From: Methylomonas sp.
GTDB lineage: Bacteria; Pseudomonadota; Gammaproteobacteria; Methylococcales; Methylomonadaceae
Reading direction: 5' to 3'
DNA length: 7,438 bases
Assembly (NCBI GenBank): GCA_028688235.1
Contig: JAQTYP010000162.1
Span: forward strand, 1 to 7,438
Shown: positions 1 through 5,094 of the stretch, one piece after another
Numbering within the stretch: position 1 is the first letter of the stretch
Layout of the letters: the number at the start of each line of letters is the position of its first letter
The notes under the pieces: model-generated
Seen by the model: only the letters and a program-made list of their open reading frames with translations
What the model was told of the DNA's origin: nothing
Databases searched by the model: none
Position numbers and translations under genes: made by a program

Positions 1-151
1 GCTCTCTTGCCGTATCGATCGCACTACGGGCTATTCTTCCGAGCCGGTATAAGCTGGAAGGGTTGCCGTACAGACGATGCAAATACGGCAACATCGCCTC
101 CACCACGCGTTCGTCTACCGGCGTGGTGGCATTATGATCCAGGTAAATCAT
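1..151 (-). CDS. iscS: Cysteine desulfurase (IscS/NifS family), N-terminal fragment
   Basis: This is the first 50 codons of a PLP-dependent class V aminotransferase-fold enzyme that removes sulfur from L-cysteine for Fe-S cluster assembly; the rest lies beyond the left edge. The N-terminus shows the family opening YLDHNATTP (residues 3-11), then EAMLPYL (18-24) and GNPSS (29-33), all typical of group I desulfurases. The PLP lysine and catalytic cysteine loop are not in the window. The ATG directly follows the iscR stop codon (TGA-ATG), so translation is probably coupled; a GAAAG-like ribosome site lies inside the end of iscR. Context (trmJ-cysE-iscR upstream) makes IscS of the housekeeping ISC system the best call. 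The opening resembles NifS-like proteins (DHNATTP, GNPSS) more than E. coli IscS (DYSATTP), so a NifS-type paralogue is possible. The family is sure; the exact subtype is not. Confidence 0.88.
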   Translation of the reverse strand, partial: MIYLDHNATTPVDERVVEAMLPYLHRLYGNPSSLYRLGRIARSAIDTARE

Positions 152-637
152 TCAAGCCGACTTTCTATCCTGGATAGGCTGCATATCGATCACTTTCTCG
201 GCTTTTTTGCCCTGTCTTTTCGCCACTTCACTGACCAACTCCCGCTCCAACAACTGGCCGAGGGTAATCTGCTTCAAATAAGTGCGAATTTGCTCACTCA
301 ACCCCATCCATAAATCATGCGTAATGCACGGCTGTTCGTTATGACAATTGGACTTGCCGCCGCACTTGGTCGAATCGACCGGTTCGTCGACCGCCTCTAT
401 GATATCCGCGACATTGATGTCATGGGCATTACGGCTCAAGGTATAACCGCCGCCGGGCCCCCTGACACCTTTGACCATGCCCGCCTTGCGCAAGCGTGCG
501 AACAATTGTTCCAGATACGACAGCGAAATCGTCTGGCGCGTAGCGATATCCGTCAGCGTAACCGGATGCTTTTGACTATGGTATGCCAAATCCAACATGG
601 CAGTGACCGCATAACGCCCTTTTGTAGTGAGTCGCAT
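152..637 (-). CDS. iscR: Fe-S cluster-sensing transcriptional regulator IscR (Rrf2 family)
   Basis: This is a dimeric winged-helix regulator that binds a [2Fe-2S] cluster and represses the isc operon when cluster supply is sufficient. The 161-aa product is collinear with E. coli IscR (162 aa). The N-terminus MRLTTKGRYAVTAMLDLA and the recognition region ISLSYLEQLFARLRK (about residues 37-51) are near identical to the E. coli protein as recalled, followed by the wing GVRGPGGGY (57-65). The cluster ligands are all present: Cys92, Cys98, Cys104 and His107. It lies between cysE and the cysteine desulfurase gene, as in gammaproteobacterial isc loci. The start is fixed by homology and by an AGGGGG ribosome site at 642-647, 4 nt from the ATG. 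Its own promoter overlaps a type 1 IscR operator, indicating autoregulation. There is nothing to suggest loss of function. Confidence 0.97.
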   Translation of the reverse strand: MRLTTKGRYAVTAMLDLAYHSQKHPVTLTDIATRQTISLSYLEQLFARLRKAGMVKGVRGPGGGYTLSRNAHDINVADIIEAVDEPVDSTKCGGKSNCHNEQPCITHDLWMGLSEQIRTYLKQITLGQLLERELVSEVAKRQGKKAEKVIDMQPIQDRKSA

Positions 638-675
638 ATAGCCCCCTAAAAATTAAACCCATTGAATGTAGGGTG

Positions 676-704
676 ACTATAAATAAACCCACTATTTTAG
701 TCAA
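676..704 (-). promoter_or_regulatory. Sigma-70 promoter of iscR
   Basis: Read on the minus strand, TTGACT (-35, 699-704) and TATAGT (-10, 676-681) are separated by exactly 17 bp, a near-consensus promoter. Transcription would start near 669, giving a leader of about 30 nt before the iscR ATG at 637. It allows iscR and the desulfurase gene to be transcribed independently of trmJ-cysE. The -35 lies inside the IscR operator. Confidence 0.8.
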
Positions 705-708
705 GTAT
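683..708. promoter_or_regulatory. Type 1 IscR operator
   Basis: The minus strand from 708 to 683 begins ATACTTGACTAAAATAGT and continues GGGTTTAT. This matches the known type 1 IscR motif (ATA, then TGACTAAAATAGT, ending in TAT), with ACTA-AAA-TAGT as the symmetric core. It covers the -35 and most of the spacer of the iscR promoter, so [2Fe-2S]-IscR bound here would block RNA polymerase. The right half-site departs from the ideal CAGGTAT-like sequence. Binding itself is inferred. Confidence 0.78.
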
Positions 709-724
709 TAACCCCGACCGCATG

Positions 725-1477
725 CTAATTCTTGTCTTTGATCTGGCAATCGTCGAGATGAGGGACATGCTGCTCGCCGCATCGAATACCGGCATCGTTT
801 AAGTTGCGACACATCAACTCCAGTTGCTTGTCCATTTGGTGAATATGATCCAACATCAAGTTGATCGCATTGGCGATAGGGTCGGGCATGTCGCCGGTTG
901 CGCCGTAGGCATCGAAACCCATTTTTTGCGCCATCGCATCCCGCCGCGCCTTATCCTGCTTGGCCTTGGCATCGATGATGTGTGCCGGTATGCCGACCAC
1001 AGTCACTCCGTCCGGCACGGACTTTATCACCACCGAATTGGACCCCACTCTGGCACCTTCACCTATCTCTATCGGCCCGAGCACCTTGGCTCCAGCCCCA
1101 ATGACCACGCCGTTTTTCAAGGTCGGATGGCGTTTGCCCTTATTCCAGCTAGTTCCGCCCAGCGTCACGCCGTGATACAGCGTGCAATCGTCGCCGATGA
1201 TCGCCGTTTCGCCGATGACAACCCCCATGCCATGGTCAATGAAAAAGCGCCGTCCTATTTGTGCACCAGGATGAATTTCTATACCCGTCAACCAACGCCC
1301 TAAAAACGACAAATAACGCGCTAGCCAATTAAATCCCATTCCCCATAACCAATGACTGGTGCGATGAATCAACAAGGCATGAAATCCCGGATAGGTCGTG
1401 ACTACCTCGAAAACCGATTGCGCGGCAGGATCACGCGCGAACACACACTGAACGTCTTCTTTGATTTGACTAAACAT
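725..1477 (-). CDS. cysE: Serine O-acetyltransferase
   Basis: It makes O-acetyl-L-serine from L-serine and acetyl-CoA, the committed step of cysteine synthesis in the cytoplasm. The 250-aa protein has a short helical N-terminal region (1-62) and a left-handed beta-helix of hexapeptide repeats (about 65-165), with GIEIHPGAQIG (65-75), the catalytic His82 in IDHGMGVVIGE (80-90), and the acetyl-CoA/serine segment VTLGGT (104-109) followed by KGKRHP (113-118). Glu67 stands where E. coli CysE has Asp143, as in the short Bacillus-type enzymes. The ATG at 1477 was chosen because an open frame upstream (92 extra codons) runs through trmJ and has no family similarity. Position 5 bp after trmJ and before iscR recalls the cysE gene of pseudomonad/Azotobacter isc loci, so it likely feeds the desulfurase. 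The C-terminal tail (about 205-250) is unusual: Cys223, Cys233, Cys244 and two His, ending in Asn rather than the Ile that docks into CysK. Confidence 0.95.
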   Translation of the reverse strand: MFSQIKEDVQCVFARDPAAQSVFEVVTTYPGFHALLIHRTSHWLWGMGFNWLARYLSFLGRWLTGIEIHPGAQIGRRFFIDHGMGVVIGETAIIGDDCTLYHGVTLGGTSWNKGKRHPTLKNGVVIGAGAKVLGPIEIGEGARVGSNSVVIKSVPDGVTVVGIPAHIIDAKAKQDKARRDAMAQKMGFDAYGATGDMPDPIANAINLMLDHIHQMDKQLELMCRNLNDAGIRCGEQHVPHLDDCQIKDKN

Positions 1478-1482
1478 GGCGC

Positions 1483-2208
1483 CTACTTCAGGTTGTGGTT
1501 TTGGGAGAAGCGCAAGATACCTCGCAAGATATCCAGTTCTTTGGTGTCGAGTTGAATGCGATTGAATATACGGCGCAACCTGCGCATGATCGACTTCGAG
1601 CGTTCCGGATGCAAGAAACCAATATCCACCATGGTCTGGTACAAATGCAGGTAAAAGGCTTCCATCTGTTCCGCCGTCGCCAAGGGGTCTTCGCCGCGAT
1701 CGCCTACAGAACCGGCATGCTCTCGCCCGCTGGCGACGAATAGCTCGTAACATACCACCTGTACCGCGGCCGCCAGATTCAACGAACTGTAGGCTGGATT
1801 ACAAGGAATGCGCAATAAATAGTGACACAAATCCAGCTCGTGATTTTTCAGGCCGGAGCTTTCCCGGCCGAATACCAAAGCGATATCCAGCCTCTCGGGG
1901 GCGCCCCCCCATTTTCCGGCACATTCGCGCGCCGTCACGGAAGGCCAACTGATGGTTCTATCGCGCGCACTGGCCCCTAAGACAACCTGGCAGTCGGCTA
2001 TGGCATCGTGCAATGAGCCATACACTTTAGCTTCGCGCAACAGATCATCCGCTCCCGAAGCCCTGGCTGTCGCATCGGCATGCGGAAACAGCTTGGGCGA
2101 TACCAGCCGCAATTGATCCATACCCATATTTTTCATGGCCCTAGCCACGGCACCGATGTTACCGGGATGCGACGTTTCGACTAAAACGACCTTAAAATTC
2201 GATAGCAA
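1483..2208 (-). CDS. trmJ: tRNA (cytidine/uridine-32 2'-O)-methyltransferase TrmJ
   Basis: This SAM-dependent SPOUT (trefoil-knot) enzyme 2'-O-methylates nucleotide 32 in the anticodon loop of several tRNAs. The product is 241 aa from the start chosen here (E. coli 246). The N-terminal VVLVETSHPGNIGAVARAMK (7-26) holds the conserved Asn17 region. The knot motifs are ALVFGRESSGL (110-120) and NPAYSSLNLAAAVQ (137-150), and the C-terminal helical part includes LRRIFNR and ELDILRGIL as in E. coli. A TTG at 2208 is preferred to the GTG at 2214: the ribosome site GGGGAG (2214-2219) lies 5 nt before the TTG but overlaps the GTG, and TTG gives MLSNFKVVLV, collinear with MLQNIRIVLV of E. coli as recalled. 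It opens the trmJ-cysE unit and diverges from suhB, the arrangement known in gammaproteobacteria. Confidence 0.95.
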   Translation of the reverse strand: MLSNFKVVLVETSHPGNIGAVARAMKNMGMDQLRLVSPKLFPHADATARASGADDLLREAKVYGSLHDAIADCQVVLGASARDRTISWPSVTARECAGKWGGAPERLDIALVFGRESSGLKNHELDLCHYLLRIPCNPAYSSLNLAAAVQVVCYELFVASGREHAGSVGDRGEDPLATAEQMEAFYLHLYQTMVDIGFLHPERSKSIMRRLRRIFNRIQLDTKELDILRGILRFSQNHNLK

Positions 2209-2213
2209 AGACA

Positions 2214-2219
2214 CTCCCC
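2214..2219 (-). promoter_or_regulatory. Ribosome binding site deciding the trmJ TTG start
   Basis: On the minus strand GGGGAG lies 5 nt upstream of TTG (2206-2208). The alternative GTG (2212-2214) would overlap this sequence, leaving no usable spacing. It therefore supports TTG as the initiation codon. Confidence 0.6.
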
Positions 2220-2238
2220 ATCCGCTAAAAAACCGGGG

Positions 2239-2247
2239 ATTCTAGCA
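2239..2247 (-). promoter_or_regulatory. Putative extended -10 promoter of trmJ-cysE
   Basis: The minus strand reads TGCTAGAAT, an extended -10 (TG-N-TAGAAT, hexamer at 2239-2244). No good -35 is visible at the usual distance. A start near 2232 would give a leader of about 24 nt before the TTG codon. Assignment rests on motif and position only. Confidence 0.45.
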
Positions 2248-2259
2248 AAAGATTTGCTA
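2243..2259. repeat. Perfect inverted repeat between the divergent trmJ and suhB promoters
   Basis: TAGCAAA (2243-2249) and TTTGCTA (2253-2259) are perfect inverted arms around the 3-nt centre AGA. The repeat overlaps the last two bases of each putative -10 hexamer, so it is placed like an operator able to affect both directions. It lacks a T-run and lies upstream of both genes, so a terminator is unlikely. No known regulator is recognised. Confidence 0.5.
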
Positions 2260-2263
2260 TGCT
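2255..2263 (+). promoter_or_regulatory. Putative extended -10 promoter of suhB
   Basis: The plus strand reads TGCTATGCT, an extended -10 (TG-N-TATGCT, hexamer 2258-2263). No convincing -35 is present. Transcription would begin near 2270 and leave a leader of about 32 nt before the suhB ATG. Confidence 0.4.
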
Positions 2264-2301
2264 ATCGCGGTTTTCCAACTGCTCATTGTCAATTCAGATC
2301 T

Positions 2302-3096
2302 ATGCACCCCATGCTCAATATAGCCGTGCGCGCAGCGCGCAACGCCGGCGACCTGATACAACGTTCCGCTCAAAACGTCGATAAACTGACTATCGATCAT
2401 AAAAGCCGTAACGACTACGCATCCGAAGTCGACCGCATGGCCGAGCAGGAGATCATCAAGGTCATCCGCGCGGCATTCCCTGATCACGCGATCTTGGCCG
2501 AAGAAAGCGGCGAACATAAAGGCAATGATTACATCTGGGTGATCGATCCTTTAGACGGCACCACCAATTTTTTGCATGGCTTTCCGCAATATGCCGTATC
2601 GATCGCACTAAAACACAAAAACAAACTGGAAATCGGCGTTATTTACGACCCTGTCCGCGACGAGCTGTTCACAGCCGAACGCGGCGGCGGCGCCATGCTG
2701 AATAACCGCCGCATCCGCGTCACCAAACAAAACAGCATGCGTGGCGCCTTGATAGGCACCGGCTTCCCATTTAAAACCATGGATCATATCGAAGCTTATC
2801 TCGGCATGTTCAAAGCCGTCAGCGCAGATACCGCGGGCATTCGCCGGGCCGGCGCCGCCGCTTTGGACATGGCATATGTCGCTTGCGGCCGTTTGGATGC
2901 CTATTGGGAAATCGGGGTCAAAGAATGGGATGTCGCCGCCGGCGTATTATTAGTTCAAGAAGCGGGCGGCGTCGCCACCGACTTTTCCTTCAACGACAAA
3001 TACTTGCAATCGGGCAACATCATCGCCGGCAACCCGCGCATGCATCAATTGATGTATCACGCGATCGAACCGCATGTCACCGACAGGCTCAAATAA
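2302..3096 (+). CDS. suhB: Inositol-1-monophosphatase family protein SuhB
   Basis: This is a Mg2+-dependent phosphatase of the inositol monophosphatase family. In E. coli SuhB also joins the NusA-containing rRNA antitermination complex, which may be its main role in bacteria. The 264-aa protein (E. coli 267) starts MHPMLNIAVRAAR, matching the E. coli start as recalled, which fixes the ATG at 2302 over an in-frame ATG 16 codons upstream that falls inside the likely promoter. Metal-binding motifs are complete: AEESGE (66-71, Glu67), DPLDGTTNF (82-90, Asp82 and Asp85), and EWDVAAG (208-214, Asp210). GNPR (243-246) near the C-terminus is also conserved. There is no clear Shine-Dalgarno sequence before the ATG. 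It diverges from trmJ, the usual gammaproteobacterial neighbour. No terminator is seen after it, so some read-through into the mtdB pair is possible. Confidence 0.96.
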   Translation: MHPMLNIAVRAARNAGDLIQRSAQNVDKLTIDHKSRNDYASEVDRMAEQEIIKVIRAAFPDHAILAEESGEHKGNDYIWVIDPLDGTTNFLHGFPQYAVSIALKHKNKLEIGVIYDPVRDELFTAERGGGAMLNNRRIRVTKQNSMRGALIGTGFPFKTMDHIEAYLGMFKAVSADTAGIRRAGAAALDMAYVACGRLDAYWEIGVKEWDVAAGVLLVQEAGGVATDFSFNDKYLQSGNIIAGNPRMHQLMYHAIEPHVTDRLK

Positions 3097-3130
3097 ACGG
3101 CGTCTATATTCCCTTGCACAAATACCTGAA

Positions 3131-3160
3131 TTGTTATCGACTTGCCTTTTCTTTTATACT
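3131..3160 (+). promoter_or_regulatory. Putative promoter of the mtdB pair
   Basis: TTGTTA (-35, 3131-3136) and TATACT (-10, 3155-3160) are 18 bp apart; the -10 is close to consensus and the -35 matches 4 of 6 positions. Transcription would start near 3167, with a leader of about 25 nt ending in a strong ribosome site (AGAGGA, 3182-3187) 4 nt before the ATG at 3192. This suggests high expression, as expected for a central C1 enzyme. Confidence 0.6.
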
Positions 3161-3191
3161 TGCAGGCTAACTAAAAATCTAAGAGGAAACC

Positions 3192-4100
3192 ATGGAAAAA
3201 CCTTACATCCTACACATGCTGACCACAGCTAAAAATTTAAGCCCTTTCGACGTCAACATGGCAATGGATGCCGGCTGGATCTCCGCCGTCCCTTATATCA
3301 ACGTTGAGCCCAGCGAAGTCAGAGGTTTGGTCCAAGACGCCATTTTCTCCCGCAGCCCTAAAAACCTGAAACGCACCGGCATCTTCATAGGCGGCCGCGA
3401 AACCAAACAGGCGATGGACATGCTGAAAATCGCGAAAAACTCCATGGTTCCGCCTTTCGAGGTGTCGGTCTTCGCAGACCCCAGCGGCGCATTCACCACG
3501 GCGGCCGGCATGGTAGCAGCGGTCGAAAAAGAGTTAGTCGACAAATTTCAAACGACATTGGAAGGCAAAAACGTATTGGCCTTGGGCGGCACCGGCCCCG
3601 TCGGCCAAGCGGCTGCGGTGATCGCCGCTCAAGCCGGCGCCAACGTCAGAATCATCGGCAGACAACTGGACAGAGCTCAACGCATTGCCGAGCTGTGCAA
3701 CCAAGAATTCGGAGACGGTAAAATCACTATTACCGCCGGCGCCGACGCCGACAAAGCCGAATATATGCAAACCACCGATATCGTATTCGCTACCGGCGCC
3801 GCCGGCATCGAATTATTGAGTGCGGAATTGATTGCCGCAGCCCCGCAGCTGAAAGTCGTAGCCGACGTCAATGCCGTACCGCCTGCCGGCATTGCAGGCG
3901 TAGACGCATTCGACAACGGCAAAGCTTTGGCCGGCTCGCAAAGCGGCGCCGTAGCTATCGGCGCATTGGCCATAGGCAACATCAAATATCAGGCGCAAAA
4001 CCGCTTGTTGAAACGCATGTTGGAATGCGACCAACCTCTATATTTGCATTTCGAACACGCCTTCGAAGTCGCTCGTGAATTTATTAAATCAGCTGGCTAA
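3192..4100 (+). CDS. mtdB: Methylene-tetrahydromethanopterin dehydrogenase, MtdB-type (copy 1, Arg in cofactor loop)
   Basis: It should oxidise methylene-H4MPT to methenyl-H4MPT with reduction of NAD(P)+, a step of H4MPT-linked formaldehyde oxidation in the cytoplasm. The 302-aa length fits MtdA/MtdB enzymes. The N-terminal pterin-binding domain carries ILHML (6-10), SPFDVNMAMDAG (17-28), QDAIFSRSP (48-56), GIFIGGR (63-69) and VPPFEVSVFADPSGA (86-100). The Rossmann domain has GGTGPVG (132-138), and the C-terminal part has DVNAVPPAGI (225-234) and IGALAIGNIKYQ (256-267). The N-terminal motifs are MtdB-like, not MtdA-like. However, the end of the second Rossmann strand reads IIGRQLDRAQ (154-163), similar to the recalled GRKLDKAQ of NADP-specific MtdA, suggesting NADP+ preference. 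A strong ribosome site precedes the ATG. A diverged paralogue follows 49 bp downstream. The family is sure; cofactor choice is inference, and an MtdC-type identity cannot be excluded. Confidence 0.9.
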   Translation: MEKPYILHMLTTAKNLSPFDVNMAMDAGWISAVPYINVEPSEVRGLVQDAIFSRSPKNLKRTGIFIGGRETKQAMDMLKIAKNSMVPPFEVSVFADPSGAFTTAAGMVAAVEKELVDKFQTTLEGKNVLALGGTGPVGQAAAVIAAQAGANVRIIGRQLDRAQRIAELCNQEFGDGKITITAGADADKAEYMQTTDIVFATGAAGIELLSAELIAAAPQLKVVADVNAVPPAGIAGVDAFDNGKALAGSQSGAVAIGALAIGNIKYQAQNRLLKRMLECDQPLYLHFEHAFEVAREFIKSAG

Positions 4101-4101
4101 C

Positions 4102-4116
4102 GCGCTTTCTAAGCGC
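4102..4116 (+). repeat. Hairpin between the two mtdB genes
   Basis: GCGCTT (4102-4107) and AAGCGC (4111-4116) pair perfectly around a 3-nt TCT loop, one base after the copy 1 stop codon. No T-run follows, so a full intrinsic terminator is unlikely. It may act as an mRNA 3' stabiliser, processing site or partial attenuator that sets unequal output of the two genes. Confidence 0.5.
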
Positions 4117-4149
4117 CAGCATCCGACAACCACGGGGGATTAGATCAAA

Positions 4150-5055
4150 ATGTCGAAACGTAGCATACTACATATGTTCGACCCGATGCCAAACAACAGT
4201 CCGTTTGACATCAATATGGCATTAGATGCCGGCTTTGACGTACTGATGCCATACTCCAATGTCAAACTGGAGAACATCCAAAACCTGACTCAAGATGCGA
4301 TCTTTTCCCGCAGCCCATCCGGCATCAAAAAAACCGCTATCTTTATCGGCGGCCGCGATATCGGCTTGGCTATAGACATGCTGGAAGCCACCAAACCGGC
4401 CATGGTACCTCCTTTCGAGGTTTCGGTTTTTGCCGACCCCAGCGGAGCTTACACGACTGCCGCCGCCCTGGTGGCCTGCGTGGAAAAAGCCTTGCGGCAA
4501 CTCCACGGCAAGGAGCTGAAAGATTGTAAGGCTTTGGTTTTTGGCGGTACCGGACCGGTCGGCATTGCTACCGGCATCATTGCCTCGTTGCAAGGTGCCG
4601 ACACCTTCTTAGTCGATCATTTGTCCATCGATACCGCCAACGACTCGGCTAAACAATACAATCGCCGCTTCAACGCTAAATTGACTGGAGCCGTGGCTGG
4701 AAACGATGCCGAAAAAATCGCCTTATTGGCGGATGCCGATATCGTTTTTTGTACGGCCAAAGCAGGCATACGGGTTTTAAGCGCATCGGTATTAGCAAAG
4801 ACCCAATACCTAAAAGTGGCCGGCGACGTCAACGCCGTGCCTCCGGCCGGAATCGAAGGCGTAGAATCAAACGATATGGCCGCGCCGTTGAAATTTGCTA
4901 CTCAAGCACCCAATGCCGTCGGTGTTGGCGCCTTAGCGGTGGGTAATGTCAAATACCAACTGCAACACGAACTGCTTAAATCAATGCTGAAAACGGACAA
5001 GCCGGTATTCATCGACTTTAAGGAAGCCTTTAATAAAGCCCGCACCCTGGTTTAA
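4150..5055 (+). CDS. mtdB: Methylene-tetrahydromethanopterin dehydrogenase, MtdB-type (copy 2, Asp in cofactor loop)
   Basis: This is a second enzyme of the same family and predicted reaction as its upstream neighbour. The 301-aa product aligns without gaps to copy 1 over the first 160 residues, with 84 identities by hand count. Shared blocks include SPFDINMALDAG (17-28), QDAIFSRSP (48-56), VPPFEVSVFADPSGA (86-100, 15 of 15 identical), GGTGPVG (132-138) and DVNAVPPAGI (226-235). Residues 151-160 (DTFLVDHLSI) share nothing with copy 1; an acidic Asp156 replaces the Gly before Arg157, a feature usually associated with NAD+ preference. This loop looks closer to the canonical MtdB of Methylobacterium (LVGHD, from memory). 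The ribosome site GGGGGA (4134-4139) is 10 nt from the ATG, weaker than that of copy 1. No separate promoter is evident, so it is probably co-transcribed. Nucleotide divergence at third codon positions shows an old duplication. Confidence 0.9.
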   Translation: MSKRSILHMFDPMPNNSPFDINMALDAGFDVLMPYSNVKLENIQNLTQDAIFSRSPSGIKKTAIFIGGRDIGLAIDMLEATKPAMVPPFEVSVFADPSGAYTTAAALVACVEKALRQLHGKELKDCKALVFGGTGPVGIATGIIASLQGADTFLVDHLSIDTANDSAKQYNRRFNAKLTGAVAGNDAEKIALLADADIVFCTAKAGIRVLSASVLAKTQYLKVAGDVNAVPPAGIEGVESNDMAAPLKFATQAPNAVGVGALAVGNVKYQLQHELLKSMLKTDKPVFIDFKEAFNKARTLV

Positions 5056-5068
5056 TCTTCTACCTTGC

Positions 5069-5085
5069 CCGACCCAAGCGGTCGG
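5069..5085. terminator. Bidirectional hairpin between convergent mtdB and gacA
   Basis: CCGACC (5069-5074) and GGTCGG (5080-5085) form a perfect 6-bp GC-rich stem with a 5-nt loop in the 39-bp gap between the two convergent stop codons. The T-rich tail is weak on both strands (CCTTTAAAT on plus), so it may terminate inefficiently or protect 3' ends. Its position is what supports the call. Confidence 0.45.
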
Positions 5086-5094
5086 ACTAGGCCT

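Noticed and set aside
77..649. Two plus-strand open frames (77-313 and 317-649)
   Set aside because: They are antisense to iscR and the desulfurase gene, have no recognisable protein features, and iscR conservation explains the open frame.
824..1743. Plus-strand open frames opposite cysE and trmJ
   Set aside because: His/Arg-rich or low-complexity translations mirror the complementary strand; no ribosome sites or family motifs.
1478..1753. A 92-codon N-terminal extension of cysE
   Set aside because: It lies entirely within trmJ in another frame, is Arg-rich in composition and unlike any CysE. The ATG at 1477 gives a normal short serine acetyltransferase.
2254..2301. An upstream in-frame ATG adding 16 residues to SuhB
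   Set aside because: It overlaps the likely promoter, has no ribosome site, and the ATG at 2302 reproduces the known SuhB N-terminus.
3293..4946. Minus- and plus-strand open frames overlapping the mtdB genes (up to 123 codons)
   Set aside because: All are shadows of two well-conserved enzymes; compositions rich in Ala, Gly and Ser without domain features.
3192..5055. Calling the pair mtdA (methylene-H4F dehydrogenase)
   Set aside because: The N-terminal blocks (ILHM, SPFDVNMA, QDAIFSRSP, FADPSGA) follow MtdB. MtdA differs at these positions; only the cofactor loop of copy 1 is MtdA-like.
3192..5055. Recent duplication or assembly artefact of mtdB
   Set aside because: The copies differ at about half of their amino acids over the aligned N-terminal part and widely at third codon positions, so they are old, distinct genes.
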